Shown: piece after piece, positions 7,695-12,886 of the stretch
How the letters are laid out: each line of letters begins with the position of its first letter
How positions within the stretch are numbered: the stretch's first letter is position 1
DNA from: Verrucomicrobiota bacterium
Lineage (GTDB): Bacteria; Verrucomicrobiota; Verrucomicrobiia; Chthoniobacterales; JAFAMB01
NCBI GenBank assembly: GCA_019242435.1
Contig: JAFAVN010000002.1
Coordinates: 1 to 12,886, forward strand
Length of the DNA: 12,886 nt
Direction of reading: 5' to 3'
Notes under the pieces: model-generated
The model's database searches: none
What the model was told of the DNA's origin: nothing
What the model saw: only the letters and a program-made list of their open reading frames with translations
Position numbers and translations under genes: made by a program

Positions 7695-8285
7695 TCAGTC
7701 GACGGGCGTCAGGAAATGATCCCAATCTCTGACGTTGTGGGCGTTTCGGATGAAATAGGTGACCGGCAGCTCGCGGGGAGATTGAGGTTTTTTGCTGAGT
7801 TGTAATCCAACTTCCTCGGGTAACCGGTTCCCCTTGAGACTGTTAATCCGTTTGTCGGCAAGGACGCAATTCTCCCAGGTGGTCTGGCCGCCTCGAGAGC
7901 GTGGCACTACATGATCGATGTTCCCTTCGTGCGGGGCCAATTTTTTACCCGTGTACTGACACTTGCCGCCATCGCGTTCCCAAATTCCTCTCGCGGAGAG
8001 TTTTGGCCGTCGTTTTGGCACTTTATTGTAACGAGCCAACACCAGGACAGTCGGGACCCGGACCAACCCTCGCACGGTTCTCACCGCGTTGTCTTGCTCC
8101 CGGGTTTCAAGCTGCAGCCATTCGTTCCAACGGACTGGGCGCATATCCCCGGTACCCTGGATGTCCAGGGCAGTGGCATTTCCGTTGGCCATCATGCAGA
8201 AAGCTTGAGCGGCGGTTTTGACGTCGATTGCCTGCCAGTTCCGATTCAGAACAAGAACTGTCGATTTATGTAAGACGTCGTTCAT
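7695..8285 (-). CDS. HNH endonuclease-family protein lacking the zinc-knuckle cysteines
   Basis: The 196-residue protein opens with VLVLNRNWQAID (10-21), typical of a widespread bacterial HNH family. The HNH module is at about 101-155: RDGGKCQYTGKKL, then IDHVVPRSRGGQTTWENC, then a segment ending INSLKGNR. H125 (after D124), N139 and N148 occupy the HNH positions. Many relatives have two CxxC zinc knuckles; here the first is CQYT (C109, T112) and the second is replaced by a Cys-free stretch (LADKRIN), so only a metal-free scaffold is expected. The natural substrate is unknown; relatives are annotated only as putative nucleases. It is the first gene of the HNH-valS-glnD run. A TAAGG sequence with 7-nt spacing precedes the ATG, and a candidate promoter lies further upstream. 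Confidence 0.85.
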   Translation of the reverse strand: MNDVLHKSTVLVLNRNWQAIDVKTAAQAFCMMANGNATALDIQGTGDMRPVRWNEWLQLETREQDNAVRTVRGLVRVPTVLVLARYNKVPKRRPKLSARGIWERDGGKCQYTGKKLAPHEGNIDHVVPRSRGGQTTWENCVLADKRINSLKGNRLPEEVGLQLSKKPQSPRELPVTYFIRNAHNVRDWDHFLTPVD

Positions 8286-8332
8286 TCCATTGCCTTACCT
8301 GTTGAGCGCCCTTTTGCCGGGACCGCGACAGA

Positions 8333-8361
8333 CTTATGCTTCAAAATTCAACAATTGTCCA
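8333..8361 (-). promoter_or_regulatory. Candidate sigma-70-type promoter for the HNH-valS-glnD run
   Basis: On the minus strand, TGGACA (8356-8361) is a near-consensus -35 box, followed after exactly 17 bp by CATAAG (8333-8338) as a -10 box. The predicted transcript start is near 8326, giving a leader of about 40 nt with TAAGG ahead of the HNH start codon. The rest of the divergent 8286-8517 spacer holds only short GC-rich hairpins (CCCCA/TGGGG at 8380-8392, CCTGC/GCAGG at 8410-8424). I saw no convincing promoter for the PHP gene. Confidence 0.5.
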
Positions 8362-8517
8362 CAGTCAGCGGAAGTCGTTCCCCAGTTTGGGGCGAAGCGG
8401 GTGACATAACCTGCTGGCTGCAGGCGCCGCGGCGGGGCAGTGGCCTCCGCTGGGCTACGAGTCTAGGCGGCGAAAAAACGGCCGCGCATTTTTGCGCCAC
8501 CCAGGCTATTGGATTTT

Positions 8518-9291
8518 ATGCGTTGCGATTCCGATTACCACACTCATCCTCAGGGGCACGCTATCAGGCCTTATACGGTTGAGCTACTGCAGCCGTGGGT
8601 TAATCGATGCAGAGAGCGCAGGATTGAGAGTATCGCCTTCACGGACCATGACCGCTATCACGAGGGAATCGATTTCGACATAATTGATCGATTGCGGGAG
8701 GTCAATCCCGACCTGGAGATCCTTATTGGGATCGAGCTTGATAATGATCCGGTTACCTCGAAGGCAGGCTTGAACTGGGTCGAAGCAAACTGGGACCGAC
8801 TCGATTTTGTGCTCGGGTCGGTGCATTACTTCCCGAGCGCCGAAAAGATGTTCGATGGAGCTGACCAAGCTCAACAGTTGCTAGACAAAGGTATCGAGCT
8901 TGCCTTTGAAGAGTATCGCGAGCAGCTCGGAATCGTGATCGGGAGAGGGAACATCGACTGCCTGTCGCACCTGGATCTGGTCAAGATCCACGCGTTGATT
9001 CCTGATAGCTACGATCCAGCGGCATTCTTTACCCCGGTCTTGGATCGGATCCGATCTGCCGGGTTAGCCCTGGAGATCAATACCGCCGGATGGCGGAAAA
9101 AGATCGGGGAACAGTACCCGTCTGAGCCCATTCTGCAGGCTGCCTTAAACCTGGGGATTCCGATCACCATCTCGTCAGATGCCCACTCATACGTCCAGGT
9201 CGGCGAGGATTATGACAAGCTCGGACTACTAGCGGATCGGCTTGGGCTGCAGAAGCCGACGCGATATTGGAGGCATCAGAGAAGGAGGTAG
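8518..9291 (+). CDS. PHP-domain phosphatase, histidinol-phosphatase (HisJ)-like
   Basis: The 257-residue protein carries a complete set of PHP metal-binding motifs. DYHTHPQGH is at 6-14 (H8, H10), FTDHD at 41-45, GIE at 71-73 (E73), GSVHYF at 100-105 (H103), SHLDLVK at 150-156 (H151) and SSDAH at 219-223 (D221, H223). EINTAGWRKK at 186-195, with YP soon after, matches the HisJ-type histidinol-phosphatase pattern (dephosphorylation of L-histidinol phosphate in histidine synthesis), and the length agrees with that family. Without other his genes nearby, a different phosphoester substrate is possible. ATG at 8518 puts the first motif five residues in, as is usual; a TTG three codons earlier (8509) is also open. 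The Shine-Dalgarno is weak. It is divergent from the HNH gene and ends 175 bp before tetR. Confidence 0.85.
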   Translation: MRCDSDYHTHPQGHAIRPYTVELLQPWVNRCRERRIESIAFTDHDRYHEGIDFDIIDRLREVNPDLEILIGIELDNDPVTSKAGLNWVEANWDRLDFVLGSVHYFPSAEKMFDGADQAQQLLDKGIELAFEEYREQLGIVIGRGNIDCLSHLDLVKIHALIPDSYDPAAFFTPVLDRIRSAGLALEINTAGWRKKIGEQYPSEPILQAALNLGIPITISSDAHSYVQVGEDYDKLGLLADRLGLQKPTRYWRHQRRR

Positions 9292-9419
9292 TATCTAGGA
9301 GTTAGAGCCAGAGCCGCTCTTCAACTGGCCGGTATGCGTCCGAATCGTTGGTCGACATAACCTCCGCCGCCATGAACGCGGTAACCCCGCGCTAGCAGCC
9401 GTGCCGCAATAATAAACGA

Positions 9420-9457
9420 TATAACGGTGCTATACGAATCTCTATAGCGCCGCTATA
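9420..9457. promoter_or_regulatory. Tandem palindromic operators upstream of the TetR-family gene
   Basis: Two 15-bp sites share the pattern TATA-N7-TATA. TATAGCGCCGCTATA at 9443-9457 is a perfect palindrome about a central C. TATAACGGTGCTATA at 9420-9434 is a one-mismatch-per-arm version. Their centres are 23 bp apart. Position and symmetry fit an autoregulatory TetR operator pair controlling the regulator and the SDR gene. The upstream part of this 175-bp spacer (9292-9419) shows no gene I can support. Confidence 0.7.
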
Positions 9458-9459
9458 CT
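9454..9459 (+). promoter_or_regulatory. Candidate -10 box giving a leaderless tetR transcript
   Basis: TATACT differs from TATAAT at one position and overlaps the end of the second palindrome. A start 7-8 bp downstream would fall on or next to the tetR ATG at 9467, implying a leaderless mRNA. That agrees with the lack of a usable Shine-Dalgarno. No good -35 box is seen at 17 bp. An alternative -10 is TATAAC at 9420-9425, in the first palindrome. Confidence 0.35.
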
Positions 9460-9466
9460 GAGAAGT

Positions 9467-10033
9467 ATGAACACGCGCGCTACCTTGCTCGCTGCCGCTC
9501 TGAAGCTTCTTGAGGACGAAGGCGAGGCTCAGTTTTCGACGCGCACCGTATGCGCTCTCGCGAACGTCACTGCGCCCACGCTCTATCATCACTACGGCAG
9601 CGCCGACGGCCTGTTGAGCGCGGCCATGGCAGAGGCGTTCTCGGAGTTCCTCGAAAGCAAGAGGGCTGCGGTGCAATCCCTTGATCCAGTAACGGCCCTG
9701 CGCGAGGGCTGGGATGATTACGTACGCTTCGCGGCAGCGCGGCCCCGACTCTACGCGGCAATGATGAGCCGGGTCCTCAATGGCGCCCGGATACCCGCCG
9801 CCGAACAGGCCTTCGCGCTGCTGATCGAACGGCTCTCGGCCATCGCTGCCGATGGGCGGCTCGCTCTTGCGATAGCGGCGGCAGCCGATCTGTTATGGGC
9901 ATCTGCAAACGCTGCTTCTCTGTTGTACGTGACGGCTCAACTCCGTAGTGCGGCATTGCCCACTCCGGTTGTCCTAGAGGACATTCGCGAGGCTGCCATA
10001 CAAACCATCCTGACTACTGAATCGAAAGGCTGA
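9467..10033 (+). CDS. TetR/AcrR-family transcriptional regulator
   Basis: The 188-residue protein starts NTRATLLAAALKLLEDEG (2-19), followed by the helix-turn-helix FSTRTVCALANVTAPTLYHH at 23-42, with the typical YxHY-like end (LYHHYGS). The rest is an all-helical ligand-binding and dimerisation domain whose inducer cannot be predicted. Family members usually repress their own operon and are released by a small molecule. The paired palindromes that end 10 bp before the start codon are probable targets. The SDR gene follows after 5 bp, so the two are almost certainly co-transcribed. The pair is on the opposite strand from its flanking core genes, and together with the relic behind it suggests an accessory cassette. 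Confidence 0.9.
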   Translation: MNTRATLLAAALKLLEDEGEAQFSTRTVCALANVTAPTLYHHYGSADGLLSAAMAEAFSEFLESKRAAVQSLDPVTALREGWDDYVRFAAARPRLYAAMMSRVLNGARIPAAEQAFALLIERLSAIAADGRLALAIAAAADLLWASANAASLLYVTAQLRSAALPTPVVLEDIREAAIQTILTTESKG

Positions 10034-10038
10034 TCGTC

Positions 10039-11001
10039 ATGAGAATTCTCGTCACTGGAGGTACCGGCCTTCTCGGAGGCCGTCTGATCCCAAAGCTCGC
10101 GGGGAATGGCCATCAAGTGTTTGCCCTCACGCGCTCGGCGCCGTCCCACGCAAAACTCCGGGCATTGGGCGCGTTGCCCGTCGATGCCAACCTGGAAAGC
10201 AATGTGTTGTTGCCGTTACCTGCGGTCGACGCCGTCGTGCATGCGGCCGCATTGTTTCGATTTTCCGGACCCCGGGAACCATTCTTCCGTACCAATGTAG
10301 ACGGCACAGTCAAGCTTCTGGCGGCGGCTGAGAAAGCCGGAGCAACGACCTTCGTCCATATCAGTGCGGCAGGCGTTATCATGGACGATGCAGGTACGCC
10401 CGTCCGCGCTGCAGACGAGAGCGCACCGACATTCCCGGATCACTTCTCCGCCTACCTGGCAAGCAAGGCACGGGCCGAGGCGATCGTGCTGGCGGCTAAT
10501 AAGCCTGGTTTCCGCGCCCTTGCACTTCGCCCGCCGGCACTATGGGGGCCCGGCGACCCGTTTAGCCGCGCGCTTCCAAAGGCAATCAACGCCGGAAATT
10601 TCGCCTTCATCGACCGTGGCGACTATGCCTTTGCCACCTGCCATGTGGACAACGTCGTCGAAGCCGTCCAATGCGCATTGGAGCGTGGCGAAGGGGGCCG
10701 CGCCTACTTCATCACCGATCAGGAAAAGCGGACCTTTCGAGAATTTGTTGCTTCGCTCGCGAGTGTCCAGGGTTTGTCCATCGAGAAAATACGTTCGATG
10801 CCCTACTGGTTTGCGTTAACTTTGGGCCGGTTGATGGATGCTGCCTGGGCCATTCTGCGAAAGGACGGCGATCCGCCGGTTTCCCGTTCGATGATGCGCA
10901 TGATCGGCCGGGAGTTCAACGTCAGTGATGCCGCTGCGCGGCGTGAGCTGGGCTATATAGGAAGGACTTCACGCGCCGACGGTTTGGGTAGTTACTCTTG
11001 A
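10039..11001 (+). CDS. NAD(P)-dependent extended short-chain dehydrogenase / epimerase family
   Basis: The 320-residue protein has an N-terminal Rossmann fold with TGGTGLLGG at 6-14 (the TGxxGxxG dinucleotide motif) and no signal peptide. The catalytic set appears as S109 (HISAAG), Y139 and K143 (YLASK, the YxxxK motif). RPPALWGPGDP at 164-174 and HVDN at 202-205 are characteristic of extended SDRs of the epimerase/3-beta-HSD-like group. Length is normal, and the ending (RRELGY, then a short tail) looks complete. The substrate is unknown. It is translated directly after tetR and probably under its control, so its substrate or product may be related to the inducer. Downstream lies a gene relic rather than a third intact gene. 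Confidence 0.9.
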   Translation: MRILVTGGTGLLGGRLIPKLAGNGHQVFALTRSAPSHAKLRALGALPVDANLESNVLLPLPAVDAVVHAAALFRFSGPREPFFRTNVDGTVKLLAAAEKAGATTFVHISAAGVIMDDAGTPVRAADESAPTFPDHFSAYLASKARAEAIVLAANKPGFRALALRPPALWGPGDPFSRALPKAINAGNFAFIDRGDYAFATCHVDNVVEAVQCALERGEGGRAYFITDQEKRTFREFVASLASVQGLSIEKIRSMPYWFALTLGRLMDAAWAILRKDGDPPVSRSMMRMIGREFNVSDAAARRELGYIGRTSRADGLGSYS

Positions 11002-11022
11002 TGTCCCCCTACCTTTCTCATT

Positions 11023-11210
11023 TTCCAGCAGCTCAAGAGCGACCCTCATCCCGCTTACGTCGCAGACGAACCGCTGGAGGTGACCCGGGTCGGAACGAAT
11101 CCGACGAAGTACATCCTGAGCAGCATCACCCAAGCCTCTTTAACGGTTATCATCAGGTGATAACCTGGTGTTCTGCTGCCAAGAAGAAGGTCGCGTCAGC
11201 ATGTGTCTAG
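11023..11210 (+). pseudogene. Possible OsmC-like gene remnant, frameshifted and without a start
   Basis: Directly behind the SDR gene, in the same frame but without a start codon, 11023-11160 reads FQQLKSDPHPAYVADEPLEV and continues with TNPTKYILSSITQASLTVIIR before TGA. The pattern ADEP, then a G, then NPTKYILSSI resembles the OsmC-family core (DEP...G.NP.EYLLAAL..C), in which the segment is normally followed by Tyr/His-Ala-Ala and a basic stretch. In the next frame, 11169-11200 reads CSAAKKKVAS, which could be that continuation, shifted by about 11 bp. The break coincides with a perfect inverted repeat. OsmC proteins are thiol peroxidases. The identity is an inference from a short stretch; the alternative is meaningless intergenic sequence. 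Confidence 0.4.
11145..11165. repeat. Perfect 8-bp inverted repeat between convergent genes
   Basis: GGTTATCA at 11145-11152 and TGATAACC at 11158-11165 form a perfect stem with a 5-nt loop (TCAGG). It lies between the convergent SDR gene and murI, within the probable OsmC relic. No T-run follows on either strand, so intrinsic terminator function is doubtful. It could serve as a transcript-end structure, an operator, or a scar of an inverted duplication. Confidence 0.5.
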
Positions 11211-11230
11211 TCATTTCAGCAACAGAACAC
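11168..11230. repeat. Imperfect inverted repeat with GTGTTCTG/CAGAACAC arms
   Basis: GTGTTCTG at 11168-11175 pairs exactly with CAGAACAC at 11223-11230. Pairing continues to 11178 and 11217 if three extra bases in the right arm are bulged, with a loop of about 38 nt. ACACTAGG also occurs twice (11227-11234 and 11274-11281), the second copy spanning the murI stop codon. The rest of the 275-bp spacer (11002-11276) holds the possible OsmC relic. Confidence 0.4.
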
Positions 11231-11276
11231 TAGGAGATCGTGAAAACGAAGCTTTCTGTCCCGGAGGGATAGGACA

Positions 11277-12125
11277 CTAGGGCACGACGGGGGTCGCTGC
11301 CAGGGTCACCCCTTGAACGATCCGCGTTTGCACCCGGCTGATATTTAATTCCAAGACCCGATCGGCGGTTTTAAAAAATGGATTGGAGCTGTCGGTCAGC
11401 GCCACTTCAAGGTAACCGGGACGTTCGGCCCGATTCTCAAGGCCCCCGTCGCGCAAAACTTCCACGACCTGCCCGGCACAATTCTCGGCGGAATCGACAA
11501 GCACGATTTCATCACCAACCACGCCAGCGATCGTCTTCTTCAGCAACGGATAATGAGTGCACCCGAGAACCAGGGTATCGATGCGCTCAGCGATCAATGG
11601 ATCGAGGTAATGATGCAGCATTTCTATGGTGACCGAGTGATCGAACATTCCCTCTTCAATGAGCGGTACCAGCAAGGGGCACGCCTGGCTTAGAACCGTG
11701 ACCGCGGGATCGATGGTTTGAATTGCACGTTCATATGCCCGGCTGGCGACGGTAGCTCGCGTACCAATGACACCAACTCGCCGGTTACGGCTGTGGGCTA
11801 CGGCCGCACGTGCACCTGACTCGATCACCCCGATGATCGGAATCCGAAAGACTTCATGGAGCCGCGGAAGCGCCAAGGCGGAGGCAGTATTGCAAGCCAC
11901 CACGACGAGCTTTGCGCCTTCCGCTGTCAGCAATCCGGCAATCTCCAGGCTGTATCGCTCGATTGTGAGGCGGTCTTTGTTTCCGTAGGGAAGACGCGCG
12001 GTATCGCCCAGGTAAAAGAGATCTTCTTTTGGGAGCAAGTCTTTGATGGCCCGGACCACCGTCAGCCCGCCGATGCCAGAATCGAATATGCCTATCGGTT
12101 GTTCTGCGCGGTTAAGGTTCGACAT
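11277..12125 (-). CDS. murI: Glutamate racemase
   Basis: The 282-residue protein interconverts L- and D-glutamate without cofactor, supplying D-Glu for UDP-MurNAc-pentapeptide synthesis in the cytoplasm. IFDSGIGGLTV is at 13-23 (D15 and S16), ACNTAS at 77-82 with catalytic C78, E157 in the LIEEG segment, and GCTHYP at 188-193 with catalytic C189 and H191. All expected active-site residues are present and the length is typical (260-290). I chose the ATG at 12125 because the family motif then begins 12 residues in. A GTG at 12149 is in frame and would add eight residues. With the ATG, the gene overlaps the 3' end of the upstream amidase gene by 14 nt, which suggests translational coupling. It converges with the SDR gene. 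Confidence 0.95.
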   Translation of the reverse strand: MSNLNRAEQPIGIFDSGIGGLTVVRAIKDLLPKEDLFYLGDTARLPYGNKDRLTIERYSLEIAGLLTAEGAKLVVVACNTASALALPRLHEVFRIPIIGVIESGARAAVAHSRNRRVGVIGTRATVASRAYERAIQTIDPAVTVLSQACPLLVPLIEEGMFDHSVTIEMLHHYLDPLIAERIDTLVLGCTHYPLLKKTIAGVVGDEIVLVDSAENCAGQVVEVLRDGGLENRAERPGYLEVALTDSSNPFFKTADRVLELNISRVQTRIVQGVTLAATPVVP

Positions 12126-12886
12126 TTCGAGGAAAGGCAGGAAAGGCACTGGATTTCAAAGGATCCCAAATCACCCCCCCGAGAAAAGCCTCGGTACCGA
12201 CGGTCTCAGGCAGCTTTGAAGCGATCGCTTCGGGCGGTCTGCCGGCCCCTCGTGAAACAGCACGATTGTAAGCAATCACTCCACGTACAATTGCATCAGC
12301 GAGCAACTCCCGGTACGCCGGGGAAGCCAACCGAATCGCATCCCGGGGGTTCGTCAGAAAACCGCCTTCGATCAATACTCCCGGGATCGAATTGTCGCGC
12401 AAAACTACGAACCGAGCCCGTTTGATGCCGCGATCCGGCACGACTAGGCGAGTGATCAAGGAAGCGTGGATAGCGGTGGCCAGATCGATATTTTCCGGGT
12501 CACAGCCATTGCCGGTCCAAGTCTGGAAATCTGCCAAGGTCAGTCCCCTGGGATCGTTGGTCGACGGAACTCCCCTTGGCGCTAGACAGTAGGTTTCGAT
12601 GCCTTCGGCATTAGGGCCCATGCCGAAGTTGAAATGGATGCTAAGAAAGACTGCGTTTTGCTGAAAACTGGCGAACCAGGCTCTGGATTCGAGGGGGATG
12701 TAGACGTCTGTGGTCCGCGTCATCTGAACGTCAAAACCCGCTCGGGTGAAAAGGTCACGAGCTCGAAGCGCAACGTCCAGAGTAAAATCTTTCTCGTTTC
12801 CTAAAGGACCGTGCGCTCCCTGGTCAAATCCGCCATGGCCGGCGTCGAGCACCACCGTGCGGACCGGGGAGGCATGAATTTGAGTC
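12112..12886 (-). CDS. N-acetylmuramoyl-L-alanine amidase (Amidase_3), N-terminus off right edge
   Basis: The frame is open to the right edge; 257 residues are visible (numbered from the first complete codon). The Amidase_3 zinc ligands are H17 (VVLDAGHGG), E31 (GNEKDF) and H84 (LSIHFN), and the catalytic Glu is E173 (VLIEGGFLTN). The enzyme cuts the amide bond between MurNAc and L-Ala in peptidoglycan; members act in the periplasm during cell separation or remodelling. Any signal peptide or targeting domain would lie beyond the edge. A Pro/Ala-rich tail of about 40 residues follows the domain (from 211). A GTG at 12855 falls inside the first domain strand, so it is not the true start. The gene overlaps murI by 14 nt, placing both in one peptidoglycan operon. 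Confidence 0.92.
   Translation of the reverse strand, partial: TQIHASPVRTVVLDAGHGGFDQGAHGPLGNEKDFTLDVALRARDLFTRAGFDVQMTRTTDVYIPLESRAWFASFQQNAVFLSIHFNFGMGPNAEGIETYCLAPRGVPSTNDPRGLTLADFQTWTGNGCDPENIDLATAIHASLITRLVVPDRGIKRARFVVLRDNSIPGVLIEGGFLTNPRDAIRLASPAYRELLADAIVRGVIAYNRAVSRGAGRPPEAIASKLPETVGTEAFLGGVIWDPLKSSAFPAFPRNVEP

Noticed and set aside
8380..8424. Two 5-bp-stem hairpins in the HNH-PHP divergent spacer
   Set aside because: Stems of five GC-rich pairs are common by chance in such sequence and lie where no terminator is needed.
9302..9373. Short minus-strand frame MAAEVMSTNDSDAYRPVEER ending at a TAA, between the PHP gene and tetR
   Set aside because: Only 23 codons, an upstream in-frame stop soon before it, no recognisable family and no promoter or ribosome binding site; it may be a gene-end relic but cannot be supported.
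9954..10149. Minus-strand open frames across the tetR-SDR junction
   Set aside because: They cross two well-supported plus-strand genes and show no family features.

Overview
The window is chromosomal housekeeping DNA from a Gram-negative-type bacterium, probably a Verrucomicrobiota (soil Spartobacteria/Chthoniobacterales-like) lineage. That placement is an inference. It rests on the protein flavour of GlnD, ValS and the zinc-less HNH protein, on mostly weak Shine-Dalgarno sequences, and on spacers holding degenerate 7-bp repeats. No rRNA, tRNA, CRISPR array or recognisable transposase gene was seen.

Layout, left to right. (1) Positions 1-1839, minus strand: the N-terminal 613 codons of a large FtsX/MacB-type ABC transporter permease that runs off the left edge. 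(2) Positions 1798-2025: an unusual spacer made of heptamer arrays in inverted orientation around a GC-rich core; one array runs into the permease start. (3) Positions 2071-8285, minus strand: a co-directional run in transcription order HNH protein, valS (valyl-tRNA synthetase), glnD (PII uridylyl-transferase/uridylyl-removing enzyme). A good candidate promoter lies upstream of the HNH gene, and a perfect hairpin abuts the valS start codon. (4) Positions 8518-9291, plus strand: a divergently transcribed PHP-family phosphatase resembling histidinol-phosphatase HisJ. (5) Positions 9420-11001, plus strand: a compact cassette with tandem 15-bp palindromes, a TetR-family regulator and an NAD(P)-dependent extended SDR, followed by what looks like a broken OsmC-like gene remnant. 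(6) Positions 11277-12886, minus strand: a peptidoglycan pair in which an N-acetylmuramoyl-L-alanine amidase (N-terminus off the right edge) overlaps murI (glutamate racemase).

Functionally, murI supplies D-glutamate for peptidoglycan while the upstream amidase cleaves the stem peptide from muramic acid, so making them together is sensible. GlnD senses glutamine and sets the uridylylation state of PII; valS is translational. The TetR-SDR cassette looks like a self-regulated accessory unit inserted among core genes. No large undescribed system is evident. The most unusual items are the heptamer arrays of the glnD-permease spacer, the hairpin touching the valS start codon, the tandem operators ahead of a probably leaderless tetR, and the OsmC-like relic with an inverted duplication at its break.
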